Shown one piece after another: positions 12,172 through 23,553 of a DNA stretch of 64,000 nucleotides (its first letter is position 1; the number at the start of each line of letters is the position of its first letter). Below the pieces are notes generated by a model. The model was not told the origin of the DNA and did not search any database. It saw nothing but the letters and a program-made list of their open reading frames with translations. The position numbers and the translations under genes are program-made. This stretch comes from Salvia splendens (lineage: Eukaryota; Streptophyta; Magnoliopsida; Lamiales; Lamiaceae), in the NCBI RefSeq assembly GCF_004379255.2, contig NC_056048.1, positions 12,795,197-12,859,196 on the forward strand, given 5' to 3'.

Positions 12172-15100
12172 TGTCACGACCGCCCATACTAGGGGTACTA
12201 CAAACGCGGCGATCGTGATACAACATGCAAGGACATCGTTTTAAATGAAAACTTAATTAACTTAAAAGAATGAAAAATATTTTGGTTTAAAGAAGTTTAC
12301 AGTTATAACTTTTCTATTAAATAAAAAAAATGACTCATAATAAATACCTTTAAAAGAAAGCAGCGGAGAAAATTAATTAATAAAAACCCAATCAACTTCT
12401 AAGAAAAACATTTAGTTTACTTCGCGGGAAACATCATTTTCAAGTAACATTGTAAATACTCGTTTAAAACCTAACATAACCAAACAAACTCAAACACAGT
12501 ACGGAAAATATTAAGGTATTGGAACATAGTTCAAGATATAGCAGCGGAAATAAGGTTTAAAGAGAGTCAAGGATAACGCCTATGTATGAAGACACAACGC
12601 ATCCTAAGGCCAACTCACCATCCTCCGCAACATCCCGCTCAACCTGCACATAAGAAAAAATAATATGCAGGGCTGAGTACTTATTGTACTTAATGGGCTT
12701 ATGCCGAAAACAGTTTATATTAGTTATGTCATCCATACCAGTGATCTCGAGTTTTATATGTAGTAAGAAATATCACGAGAGCACAAAAACATTTCAAGTC
12801 TGGCCAGGCAATTTATCTCCCCACTTTTCACATCATTCCATCAATCACAATCATCATATCATAGTGCGACGAAAGTGTGGCCACACTATTCGCCCACGAG
12901 ACCGGCCGACTAGCAAGGACGTCTCACGATCCCACCAGTGTACACAGCCTGATAGGGTTTGCGGCCCTACTCAAACCCGAATTTGTTTCACAACACAGCC
13001 CTATAGCCTAACGGAGCAAGCTCAGACGAACTAGGCATCAAGCAACAATCTCACAAACAAAAACATAGCATGACATAACAGTTAAACCACCCTTATAACA
13101 CCACGTAATATTTTCGGAAAATAAAGAGGTTTGAAAGGAAAGCCCACCTCGATTCCTTAACAACACAATTCCAACTTATGCAACTCTCGTTCCTCGAGCT
13201 CACGTATACTCAATCACCCTTGCCAACGACAACACAATAAACTTTCCATAAACTTATGTTATCATGCATGTCCTATTGTTCCTTTTTATCGTTTCCCTTA
13301 AATTACCCATCCCATCATTCATCGACATAAAGAAAAATATGCCATAATATTTCTCAACGTGTCACACAAAATCACGTCATAGGATACTTTCCCAAATCAT
13401 ACATGCATCATATAGTTCATCAAACTTAGCAACAAGTGATATTTTCACATAACAACAAAACTGGCAGAACTGCGCGGTTGGTTTGTAAAAATCGCCAAAA
13501 ATTCTTCCGACCTCATATGAAGCTAAAATTGGTCACAACACAGTAGACACATTCAAGTTCATTGAGTTAAAGTTTCACACTCAAATCATGGCATTTGATC
13601 AGTAAAAACATTTATATAACTCTCTGGTCGGAACATAAAAATTCTGGCAGCATTGCGCAGTTCATTTGAAAAATTCACCATAAATTCATCCGATGTCCAA
13701 TGAGGCTGAAAGTTTTACAAGACTCAGAAGACATTTCAAATGTTCATTTAGTTCAAGAATCACATCAAACGGGGGTTATTTGGTCGGTCAAACAGAATAC
13801 AAAACCTTCTGAGCGAGAACACAAGTTTCTGGCAGAATTGCGCAGTCAACTTCAAACATTTATTAAAATTCCATTTTTCGACAAAAAGGGCTGAAATTCA
13901 CACGAGACACAGAAAACACCTTGAAATTTACTCAGTAAAATTTCACATCAAAATTCGATTGTTTGATAGGTCAATTACACATCAGAAACTGTTATTTGAA
14001 CGTCACATATTTCAGGCTCACAAATTCGAATTTAGGGTTTCTTCCTCAATCATCCAAATACAAATTTTCATGCTCATAACACAAAATCATGCTCAAAAAG
14101 GTTCTCATAATCATGTTTGCACATAAACTCACATCATTCACCGAAGATTCAAATCAAATTTCACATAAACTCAATCAAAATCGCATAATTATCAAAGTTC
14201 TCATGCAAACACACTTTACCACCGATTAATTTTGCGATCTATCAATCCTACACTCACTATATGCATAAAGGGATCAAGAATAAGGTTTCAATGAAGGAGA
14301 TGAGAAGAAAATCTTAGTTATACCTTCTTGAATCAAGAAAAACGAACGGTAGAAACAAGCGTTGGCATGATTCGTCGGGAACTCTTGAAAATCCACTCCA
14401 ATTGGTGCAAGAACAAGGATTGAAGGAGAGTTTTTGGAGAGAATGTAGAGAGGGAGGGGGGAAATCGTGTGGGGGAGGGAGAAGGAGAAAGGAGGCGTGT
14501 GATTTTTGAGGGCTAGGGTTAGGATTTTAGTTATTTAAGGTTTAGGTTAAATCCCCCCACCAAATTAGAATAATTAAATTGTGGGAGAATAAAATAGAGG
14601 TAAATTCCCACAATAAAATATAAAGTAGGCGTGTATTTTGGTGCATGGAAGGAAATAAATATTTAAATCCTCAATTAAATGGGAATAAGATTTAAATTTG
14701 GTAATTCTTTTTTTTTCATAGGAAAAGACTCCCATAAAAATAGGTAACCAATAAATTAATATCCACAAGGAAAATAAAAAGCATATGGGCGTGTGGGATG
14801 GAGAACAAAATAAAAGGAAAATATTCACTTCCCCAATGGATTAGACATTGGTATTAATTTGACACTTATTTGAATAGAAGGAATTCCACAAAATAGGAAA
14901 TAAATATATTTTCCTCCACAATAAGGGAGGGCCGAAAATTGGCTTTAATTGCCACAAGTAAATAATTCAAATCGTAATTTAATTAGGGCGAGGAAACAAA
15001 GTGTGGCATGATTTAATTGGATTCAAAATTAAAAGAAGGGAATTAACAATGCACCAATTAAATCAAAGAAAAAAAATTCATCCTCCTAATTAAAATAGGA

Positions 15101-15470
15101 GATTTTCGAAACTCAGAACATTATGCTAGGATTCGAATTTCATGTAGCACAAATTAGGGATAATTCGATTTGGATTTAATTTGGATAAATATCCCAAAAC
15201 AATCAATTAAATCCAAGAAGAAAAATATTTCCAATAATTGAAGGGGCCGAAAATTCCCAATGAATTTGGCTAGAACAAAATGCATGATCTCATTTAATTA
15301 ATTCCCCACATTGTAACATATAGTGTATATAACATTTCATTCAACATCGTTCATGACAATTATTTCACACAATCAACTCAATCACTTAGGAACGAATAAT
15401 CTCATTTAAGAAAATTTTCCACTCGCCATCCATATTACAACAAAATTCACAAAATTTTTGGGGTGTTACA
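12172..15470 (-). repeat. 5' LTR of CHR-1
   Basis: This is the partner of 1827-5084, with identical termini. Small indels and scattered substitutions separate the two, so the insertion is not recent. The TSD CGATC follows at 15471. Short readings within (for example on the minus strand at 14574-14828) are AT-rich noise. Confidence 0.9.
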
Positions 15471-17874
15471 CGATCCCACAGAGAAACTAGTGTATCAAGT
15501 GTGTGAGTAGTGAACAGGGGGTTGGCTGCTGCCACGCTTTAACTTTGGGAGTTTTTAACGACTGATTTTAACTTAGACAGAAAAGTAACTAACTACTTGC
15601 TCAAGGGAAATTTAACTACTAGGTCAAGTGAATTTCAGACTGGAATGAAAATTAACTACTTAGAACAGTAAGCATAATGATGAAAACGAAAGCAACTTTG
15701 ATTAAAACTAAAACTCAAAACAATACAACGTGAAATTTAAACTAAGCTAACACTTCGGAACTATGAAAGCAAGTAAACCGAGGAGATCCTCGGCAGGAAA
15801 CTTAAGAATACGTCGACAGATATCAAGTATTCTGCAGCGCTTCTTCAATTACCCTTTCTATCTAAGCATTACTTTATCTAAGCTATCTAGAGAACTGAAC
15901 TAACTAGAGAGCTAAACTAAACTAAACTAAAGACGGAAAGGAAAGGATCGGATTCCTTTTGCGTGGTGGCACATCCTCTATTTATAGGCTCAGCACGACC
16001 TCCAGCTGGATAACGATCTTGGCAGGGAATATTCGCTCATGCTGAGAGTGAGCGACTCGTTGATTGCTACGTGCTTTCCTTCTAGAATGACGACGCTTTT
16101 CTGTAACAGATTCATGACTCAGCTCCGTCCTTGAGTCTCATATAGCAGCACGTGTCCCTTTCTAGAACGTTGTCCTTGATAACAGAATGATGCGCACCAT
16201 CCAGCTCATTGCCTCGCATGTCCTTCTTCTGGAAGCCTGTGGTCCCCTACTTGACTGCTTGGTTACTCCCCTTGATCAACTTCCCCAATTTCTGGCCTCT
16301 TTTCGCCTATTGTACTTGCTTGATCAGTTTGACCTTATTGCCTTGGTCAAGCGGCATTCCTGCACATTTAACACTTGTTTTGCGCGATAAAACCGATCAA
16401 GTAGCGTACATTTTACCCCTAAACCGATGCATGAAATGAGCCTTATCAAACTGCTCACACTTAAAACATACTTGTCCAGAAGTATAAAGAAAAAGAAAAG
16501 AAAAAGATAAGGCAAATTTCAGGCATGATTTACTCATTTCAAGAAAGTAAAAGAAACATACTCGAAATAAAAACACATATTCACTTAGATGCATTAGATC
16601 GAATAAATTTCTAACAATCATACCCGAGGTCGAGGTCAATCCATTTGCCAGCAGCTCATGTTTCTTCTTTTTCGCTTTTACTTGATCAAGGTGTCAGTTC
16701 GTCAAGATTGCTCAATTTAAAAACTACTGTTGTATTCGCTCAGTCACTCATTTCTCACCAGAGATGTTAGGACTGTTCACTCGGTATTTCCACAAATTTA
16801 ATACCTCGAATCAGATTGCACAAGATAGTTCCTTAAGGTCTTTATTTCAGGTGTAATGAGGCTTAAGGGTAGTGGTGTATCAAGGTAGGGTCCTAGGGGT
16901 TCTAAGTTTAAAAATATAAACTGTAAAAAGAAAAACATATGAGTCAAGAGACCAAAGATTTGAACTTTTTATTTTGCCACTAGATACCTCACTTGGTCAA
17001 GTGGCGACTTCTAGTCTTGAATTTTTGGCTTATTTTTCTAACTTTCGACTTATCGGGTCAGGTTACAACTTTTCCCGCCCTCATTTTCTCAAACTTTTCT
17101 CGATAACAACACATTTTTTTGACTTGATTTCTGACTTGATAAACCTGATTGACTAACTCGCTCAACCCGACTACCATTTTATATTTACTTTCTATCGTAC
17201 TACCCCTTACTTTGAAATCACTCATCTCTTGACCTCTTTTCCTCACGTGTTTGTAAAAGAAAAATTAAAAGTGTATGGAAATGGGTTCTGGTTTAAAAAG
17301 AAAGGGTCAAAGTGTATGGGCTCAACTTGGTTCACTAAGGGATGTCTTGCTAGACGAGGCGGGTTCGTGGAGCGAAAGAAGAAAAGTCACAAATTGGTTA
17401 AGTCCTAATGCCTTTAGTCCTTACTACTTGTGCAATTTTCATCTAAATATCAAAAATTCAGCTTCTCGTAAAATTTTTCCTTTGAAAGATAGTAGAAAGT
17501 GTTCTACTTTGGCTTATAACTCACATATAGAGAGGCTTCACAGTAAGTTTAAAAATTGAGCATTTCCATCATACTTACGTCGTTCAAACTGATCAAGTTT
17601 TTTGCAATCAAGTTTCTACATGTAAACATACTAAGTCATTTTTCTAACTCTTCCCAAAGTAATCAAGTCTTCCACTTATCCAATTTCATGCATACTGCCC
17701 TATTTATTACTAATTGAAATTTTGATTTTTTTTTTAAATTTTGACATGAATGATTTTTATTTTTTGGAACTAACCCTCCCCCTTCCACTGCATATGAACT
17801 CGTCCTCGAGGGACTGGATTCAGTGGAAAAAGGGTTAGGTACAAGCGACAGCACAACAGAAACCAAAGAAAACT

Positions 17875-17911
17875 TCTCACACTTAGACCGGACACAGGGC
17901 TAAGTGTGAGA
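17875..17911 (-). promoter_or_regulatory. Conserved 3' hairpin 2 of NA-1
   Basis: Arms TCTCACACTTAGACC (17875-17889) and GGGCTAAGTGTGAGA (17897-17911) pair over 15 positions with one mismatch and a 7-base loop. It is one of six related hairpins in the window, two per element. Function is unknown. Confidence 0.75.
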
Positions 17912-18001
17912 TAATGCCAACAATCAATTATGTCGATAAACACAGAAAAACAATTACCAAAACACAAGGGCAGATATAAACCAACAAAAACATGCATAAC
18001 T

Positions 18002-18038
18002 TCTCACACTTAGACCAAACACAGGGCTAAGTGTGAGG
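18002..18038 (-). promoter_or_regulatory. Conserved 3' hairpin 1 of NA-1
   Basis: Arms TCTCACACTTAGACC and GGGCTAAGTGTGAGG repeat the hairpin at 17875 about 90 bases away. It lies just after the ORF3 stop in element orientation. Confidence 0.75.
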
Positions 18039-18127
18039 TGGAGCAGAATATCAGTTATACATACCAAAAGCAAATTAAAAATAAATTGTTTTGAAACTTG
18101 AAATGAGTAGAGATCGGGGGGTTGTAC

Positions 18128-18307
18128 TTAAAGCTTCCCAGGAGGTTGACCGGGGGATGCCGAGGGTGGCCGGGAGGACGATGGGCGCCGGGTTGGGGAA
18201 GAGCTTGTAGAGGGAGGTGGTGGTTGCCTGGCAGGGGTCTGGTCGTGGGTGGTTCCCAGCAACCGGACCAACAGGACCAGTTGAGTATTTGAATTCTCCA
18301 CTAGCTG
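18128..18307 (-). pseudogene. NA-1 ORF3, C-terminal remnant
   Basis: The minus strand reads about 59 codons to a TAA at 18128-18130. The residues follow those at the end of the NA-2 ORF3 closely (both contain QLVENSN and GTT-DQTPA, then a Pro/Ser-rich tail). The N-terminal side is cut at AGCTG by the insertion of NA-2. The tail has no membrane segment. It shows that NA-1 once had a full ORF3. Confidence 0.75.
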
Positions 18308-19465
18308 TGGAAGGACTTGGAAAGAGACGAAAACGCGATTAGAATACGGATCAAGTTATATGGAATGATAACCGAACTGGTCGGATCAGTTAACAAATGT
18401 CGTTGCCACTTAATCAATGCAGTCTTGCTCTCGCTCTTTCTTCCTTACCAAAGTAATTTGCAAACTCCCAATTTGCACAACTTTAACAGTAAAGCGGCAA
18501 GTTCGGGGTCGATCCCACAGAGAAGTTGGTGTATTGAGTGTGTGAGTAGTGAACAGGGGGGTTGGCTGCTGCCACGCTTTAACTTGGGAGTTTTTAACAA
18601 CTGTTTTTTACTCTAGGCAGAATTAAACTAGCTAGCTTGATCAACGGAGATTTAACTACTGGGTCAAGTAAATTGCAGGTAACAGCGGAAAAGTAAATGC
18701 GAGGATGAAAACGAAATAACTTTGATTAAACTAAACTGAGAGCAATACCGCGTGAAATTAAAACTAAGCTAATACTTCGGAAAATAAGAAAGCAAGTAAA
18801 ACCGAGAAAAATTTCGGCGGGTAATTTAGGAATACGCCGACAGAAAACAAGTATTTTGCACCGCTTCTTTAATTCCCCTTTCTAACTACGCATTACTTTA
18901 TCTAAGCTAAGTTATTCTAGAGAACTGGACTAAACTAAACCAAGCTAAACTAGACGGAAAGTAAAGGATCTCTTCCTTCTTGTGATGGCACACCCTCTAT
19001 TTATAAGCTCGATTCGGCCTCCAGCTGAATAATGATCCTGACAGGGAATATTCGCTCATGCTGAGAATGAGCGACTCATTGATTGCTACGTGCCTTTCTT
19101 CTAGAATGACGACGCTTTTGAGTAACAGATTCATGACTCAGGTCCGTCCTTGCGTCTCATAAGCTAGCACGTGTCCCCTTCTAGAACGTTGTCCTTGATA
19201 ACAGAATGATGCGCCACATCCAGCTCATTTCCTCACGTGTTCTTTTTCTAGAAGCCAGCGGTCCCCGCCTAACTGCTTGATCACTCCCCTTGATCAACTC
19301 TCCCGATTCTTGGCCTTTTATAGCCTTTTGTACTTGCTTGATCAGTTTGGCCTTGCTGCCTTGGTCAAGTGGCATTCCTGCACATTTAACACTTGTTTTG
19401 CGCGATAAATTGATCAAGCAGCGTACATTTTACCCTTAAACCGATGCATGAAATGAGCCTTATCA
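18308..19465 (-). repeat. 3' LTR of NA-2
   Basis: This is the one uninterrupted LTR of the family: 1158 bp, from TGATAAGGCTC at 19465 to CCTTCCA at 18308 on the minus strand. A TATA box (CTTATAAATAG on minus) lies at 18998-19008. It contains CTGTGGGATCGACCCC (minus, near 18510). Confidence 0.88.
18998..19008 (-). promoter_or_regulatory. TATA box in the NA-2 LTR
   Basis: CTTATAAATAG on the minus strand is conserved in all four LTR copies (15978, 18998, 39969, 45489). Its position in the LTR fits the start of element transcription. Confidence 0.65.
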
Positions 19466-20800
19466 AACTGGTTACACTTAAAACATACTTGTCCTCGAGT
19501 ATAAAGAAAAAAGAAAAGAAAAAAGATAAGGCAAATTTCAGGCATGGTTTACTTATTTCACAGGTAAAAGAAAAAACGAAAACAAGACTTCAAGATAAAA
19601 AATACGTATTCACATGTATGCATTAGACCGAATAATTTTCCAACAATCATACCCGAGGTCGAGCTCAATCCATTTGCCAGTAGCTTGTGTTCCTTCTCTT
19701 TCGCTTTTGCTTGATCAAGGTGTCAGCTTGTCAAGATTGCTCAATTTAAAAACCACTGTTGGATTCACTCAGTCACTCATTTCTCACCAGAGATGTTAGG
19801 AATTGTTCACTCGGTGTTGCCATAAATTTAATACTTTGAATCGGACTGCACAAGATAGTTCCTTAAAGTCTTTGTTTTGGGTTGTAACGAGGCTCAAGGG
19901 TAGTAACGTATTAGGGTAGGGTCCTAGGGGTTCTAAGTTTAAAATAAAATTTGTAAATTAAAAAGAAAAATCACATGAGTTAAAAAGCCAAAGATTTGAC
20001 TAAACTCGTTGGATCAGATTTGGGATATTTATTTCTTCCTCTGCTTGATGCTCCTTCTTGGTCAAATTTTGACCTTTAGCCTTATAACTTCCGGCTTATT
20101 TCCTGACTTTTGATTTTCTGGGTCAGGTTACAACTATTTCCTGCCCTCTTTTTCTCAAACCTTTTCTTCATTTCTTTTTATATGATCAACCCGATTGTCT
20201 AACTTGATCAACCCGACTACCCTTCATTTCGACCATTCTATCGCTATCCCCTTTTGTTTCCCTTGACAAAATTAATCTCTTTGACCCTCTTTCCCCATGT
20301 GATATGAAACTTTGAATTTGGTTTTAAGGCTTCAAGGAATGGGTAAGAGTGTATGGGCTCAACGTGGTTAACTAAGGGGTGCCTTGATTAGTGAGGAGGG
20401 TTTGTGGAAAGAAGAAAGAAAATTGCTCAAAAGTCTAAGTCCTAGTGCCTTTAGTCCTTACTACTTGTGCAATTGTCATCTCAATATTAAAAGTCAGCCT
20501 CTCGTAAAGTTTCCTTTTGTAGAAATAGTAGAAAGTGTTCTATTTTTGGCTTATAACTCACATATAGAGAGGCTTCACAGTTGGTTTAGAAATTGAGCGT
20601 TTCCATCATACTTGCGTCGTTCAAATTGATCAAGTTTTTGCAATCAGGTTTTTACACGTGAGCATACTGAATCCTTTTTCTAACTCTTCCAAAAAGTAAT
20701 CAAGTCTTCCAACTATCCAATTTCATGCATATTGCCTATTTTATTACTAACCGGAATTTGTTATTTTTGTAAAAAATTTTAGCATGTATGATTCTACTGT

Positions 20801-20862
20801 AACTAACCCGTCCCCCCTCCCCACTGCATATGAACTCGTCCTCGAGGGACTTGATGCAGTGG
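20801..20862 (-). promoter_or_regulatory. Hairpin with adjoining G-rich tract (internal polypurine-like) in NA-2
   Basis: CCACTGCAT (20821-20829) pairs perfectly with ATGCAGTGG (20854-20862) around a second palindromic core, CCTCGAGG. On minus it is followed by GTGGGGAGGGGGGACGGG. NA-1 (17770-17830) and ATH-1 (32225-32280) have the same arrangement with different stem sequence. Confidence 0.65.
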
Positions 20863-20911
20863 AAAAAAGGGTTAGGCACAGGTAACGGCACAACAACAAA
20901 CAAGGGAAACT

Positions 20912-20948
20912 TCTCACACTTAGACCAGACACTGGGCTAAGTGTGAGG
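20912..20948 (-). promoter_or_regulatory. Conserved 3' hairpin 2 of NA-2
   Basis: Arms TCTCACACTTAGACC and GGGCTAAGTGTGAGG are separated by 7 bases. It matches the NA-1 copies. Confidence 0.75.
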
Positions 20949-21049
20949 CAGTGCCGGCGATCAACACATGCTAATAAATATAGAAACAACAACAAAAGAC
21001 ACATAAAGCGGGCAAACAACATATAGAGCAAAAGCGAGCATGCATACTT

Positions 21050-21085
21050 TCTCACACTTAGACCCGAAACAGGTCTAAGTGTGAT
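21050..21085 (-). promoter_or_regulatory. Conserved 3' hairpin 1 of NA-2
   Basis: Arm TCACACTTAGACC pairs with GGTCTAAGTGTGA without mismatch, around 7 bases. It follows the ORF3 stop by about 90 bases in element orientation. Confidence 0.78.
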
Positions 21086-21175
21086 GCGGAATAGAATGAC
21101 AGCTATACATACCCAAAAACAAATTAAAACTTAAATTGTTTTGAAATTAACGTGAGCTTAGATGGGGGGTTGTAC

Positions 21176-22421
21176 TCAATGCTTTCCGGGAGAATTACTG
21201 GGAGAGGCTGAGGTGTGCTTGAAGGAAAACGGGCGCTGAGACGGAGGAGAGCGTGTAGAGGGAGGTGATGGTCGTTTGGCAGGGGTCTGGTCTTGGGTAG
21301 TTCCCACCATCTTGGCCAGCAGAAGCAGTTGAGCATTTGAATTCTCCACCAGCTGCATCAATGTCTGCTCCACTTGGAGCTTCCATGCATTGTCAGTGCT
21401 TGAAGCCTCCTCCTGCTCCATCCTTGGAGTGGGCGCCTGGTGTGTATCCTTTTCTTCTCCATCGGCAAGGTTTTCTGAGGCCTCCTCTAACCTTCTTCTC
21501 CTCTGTGGCTCGCTTCTTTGCTGCTCCCGCCGGCTTGCTGCGTAAAACTGAAAATTCCCTCCATTCGTCTTCTCTAAAACCTGAATTCTAACAAAGAAGT
21601 CAAGATCAAACATTTCAGGACTAGGGCAAAGGATGGGGCGTCCGACTCTTTTCACGATCCAGTTCCTCCTCAGATAGGCACCGAGGATGTGGCAGATGTT
21701 CAAATGGCGGGCAACATGGGTAGCCATCTGGTTCATGGAATACGCCAGCCATAACCCCAGGTGGACTTTCCTCTGTTCTCTCATGCTCCACATGAAATAG
21801 ATCTCAGCCAGAGTGAGGATCGCCAGTGTGTTTGCTTGTCCGAGGAGATTGGAGGCCAAGTAAACCTGGGCTAGGCGAAGGGCAGGATCAGCAATAAGAT
21901 GTCCTCTGGATTCAGAAGTTCTGAACTTAGGGGCGCGTCCTTCGCATATTGCCTTCCAGACGGCTTGCTGATCGAATTCTGGGTTCCTCTGAGGGAGACC
22001 GATATCACGCCCAACCCAGACCCCGTCAGCCACCTGTTGTTCCTTGTAGAGGCCCATCCAGATAGAGAAATCGTTGAGGCTCATTAGTTGTTCTTGGCCA
22101 AAGACCCTGAAGGAAACACTCTCTTCATTCAGGTCTGAACTTTCTGTAAAGCGAAAGGATGTGAACAACTCCTTGGCGAGGTCCTCAGGCACAGGGGCCT
22201 CTTCGACCTCTAGCAACCATTCAAAACCGATGCCGGCAATGTAGGCTGAAAACCTCTCCTTCATTCCTATCTTCTCCAGGGATGGCCGGTGCAGCATCTT
22301 TCCCGCCATTGACTTCTGGGAGGTCACCCTTTGGTGCACCTCCTTCTGCATCTTAGGATCATCGAACTCCATCATCTGTTGGCAAAGAGCTGGGGTCAAC
22401 ACCACATGCTGAGGAGAGTAG
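21176..22421 (-). pseudogene. NA-2 ORF3, C-terminal part (ATHILA ORF-1-like), split by ATH-1
   Basis: An open minus-strand frame of about 410 codons continues in frame with 35637-34644 once ATH-1 and one copy of AGTAG are removed. The core (MSLNDFSIWMGLY, LAQVYLASNLLGQANT, MWSMREQRKVHLGLWLAYS, CHILGAYLRRNWIV) matches the equivalent ATH-1 protein at 30191-31340, and I recognise it as the ATHILA ORF-1/plant transposon protein type found after pol in Athila elements. The C-terminus is charged, then rich in Pro and Ser. There is no signal peptide or membrane segment, so an envelope role is not supported. The product is unknown. The frame is open here, but the gene is broken by the insertion and by stops upstream. 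Confidence 0.8.
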
Positions 22422-23448
22422 TGATAAGGCTAATTTCATGCATTGGTTAAAGGGGTAAAATTCATGTGTTTGCGGGGTCTAACGCATATTTTAAGCCAGG
22501 TGTGTAGAAGGTTTTCACCAGATCCAGGAAAGAAGAGGACAATTACATGGTCCAAGGAACTGGCGAATAAGTGAGCAATTTGGAGGGAAAACGACTAGAC
22601 GGAGGAGACAACGAAGCTGAAGGGTAAAAGGAGATTTCTACGAAGGCTTCTAGAAGATCAACTCCACACCTATATAAGGAGGAGAGCATGCAAAAAAAAA
22701 ACTTCGGAGGGTGGAGGACTTGTGACCAGATTATGGCTCGTAGCTCACTCAGTTTTACACACTTGAGGGGAAATGTTCGGGAGATCGTAGGGTAGTTTTC
22801 GGGTTACTTTGTGCTATTTCTTAGTTGGGCAACACCGTCCTCACAAAGGGCGAAGAAATAATTTAATCGCTTTCATTTTAATTTCCGTCGTTTTCTTCAT
22901 GTTCGCATTTGATATAGGTAATGAGATGTGTGACAGTGTTGGTTAATCCTTTAGTTGTTATTTGCAGCTTTAATACCGTACTTTCTGTTTGCGGAAAATA
23001 GTCTCCACCGTTTTCCTGCTTTTTGTCTAGTCAAATTAGGAAGTTGATTGCTCAGTCTAAGAAGTTAGTTTAATGTCTCGCAGTTATGAGAAAGTTTAAT
23101 GTCGGCATGATGTTTTCAGTTTCCTAGGTCTGGTGTTTACTTCGTTCCTAGGTCTAGTAGTACTTACACCTCAACCCAAATTTTCGTGGCAGCAGCCTCT
23201 TTCTAATCCAGAATCTTCTAAATGCTTTCTTACGCATCCATCTTCGTGGGATCGACCACTTGCTTCTCTATAATAGTCTATAGTATAACGGGTTGAGGGA
23301 TCTTTGAAAAGCGAGAGTTGTGTGTCCAACGACCGAGTCTTCTATATTCCCCTGAGTTCCTAGACCGAGTGATCTAGTGGGTTCATTGGACTTAGTAGCT
23401 CGACCTAGAACAGTAGAACGCCCACACACTCTACTCCCGCATACTTCA
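22422..23448 (+). repeat. 5' LTR of ATH-1
   Basis: 1027 bp, TGATAAGGCT to ATACTTCA. It lacks a roughly 429-bp segment that the 3' LTR has at about 33656-34086: bases on both sides of CCGTCG/TTTTCTTC join directly near 22888. TATATAAGG at 22671-22679 is the likely TATA box. Confidence 0.9.
22671..22679 (+). promoter_or_regulatory. TATA box in the ATH-1 5' LTR
   Basis: CTATATAAGGAGGAGAGC lies about 250 bp into the LTR and is repeated in the 3' LTR at 33437. It is a normal place for the element promoter. Confidence 0.65.
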
Positions 23449-23450
23449 AA

Positions 23451-23468
23451 TGGCGCCGTTGCCGGGGA
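23451..23468 (+). other. Primer-binding site of ATH-1 (tRNA-Asp)
   Basis: TGGCGCCGTTGCCGGGGA lies two bases after the 5' LTR. It is the complement of the 3' end of plant tRNA-Asp, the primer used by Athila elements. Confidence 0.9.
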
Positions 23469-23553
23469 TGGAAGGCGTAATTTGTGAATGTGTTTAGAGA
23501 TTTTGACGTTCATAGTTTTGATTTGTTCTTTTCTTTCTTTACAGATTCAGTTT

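Larger units (their letters stand above)
1827..15470 (-). mobile_element. CHR-1: chromodomain-type (Tekay/Del-like) Ty3/gypsy element
   Basis: LTRs of 3258 bp (1827-5084) and 3299 bp (12172-15470) both start TGTCACGACC and end in TTACA (GTTTTACA and GTGTTACA), with the TSD CGATC at 1822-1826 and 15471-15475. The initiator tRNA-Met primer site (TGGTATCAGAGC, minus, 12157-12168) and the polypurine tract beside 5084 fix the minus orientation. The domain order PR-end, RT, RNase H, integrase, chromodomain is that of chromoviruses. The C-terminal GSEEATW motif and the LTR start suggest the Tekay/Del lineage, which is an inference. Gag and most of the protease are not recognisable between 8.3 and 12.1 kb, and a hAT element sits there. 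It is inserted in the NA-1 LTR, so it is younger than NA-1. Confidence 0.88.
155..16448 (-). repeat. 3' LTR of NA-1, split by SL-1 and CHR-1
   Basis: LTR sequence occupies 155-305, 1775-1826 and 15471-16448. On the minus strand it starts TGATAAGGCTCATTTCATGC (at 16448) and ends near CGAGGCCTTCCA (at 155). A TATA box (CCTATAAATAG on minus, 15978-15988) gives it a promoter in element orientation. It lines up along its length with the copies at 18308-19465, 39272-40052 and 43192-45957. Net length without insertions is about 1171 bp. Confidence 0.85.
16449..18127 (-). other. 3' noncoding region of NA-1
   Basis: It lies between the ORF3 end and the 3' LTR of NA-1. Read on minus it holds two TCTCACACTTAG hairpins, a larger hairpin followed by a G-rich tract (17770-17830), a conserved block TGTGAAGCCTCTCTATATG near 17510-17545, and a last short hairpin before the LTR (16468-16485). 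The same order recurs at 19466-21175 and, less closely, in ATH-1 at 31964-33187. The plus-strand reading at 17275-17559 is antisense to the element and I do not call it a gene. Confidence 0.7.
19466..21175 (-). other. 3' noncoding region of NA-2
   Basis: It has the same layout as the NA-1 region at 16449-18127: pre-LTR hairpin (19485-19502), conserved CTCTATATGTGAGTTATAAG block (near 20545-20575), hairpin plus G-rich tract (20801-20862) and two TCTCACACTTAG hairpins. The plus-strand readings at 20384-20596 and 19614-19799 are antisense to the element and lack family support. Confidence 0.7.

Noticed and set aside
17275..17559. Plus-strand reading in the NA-1 3' region with a similar one in NA-2 (20384-20596); both contain YNSHIERLHS
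   Set aside because: It is antisense to the elements, in a region where the DNA itself is conserved also in ATH-1 without that frame, and shows no family resemblance.
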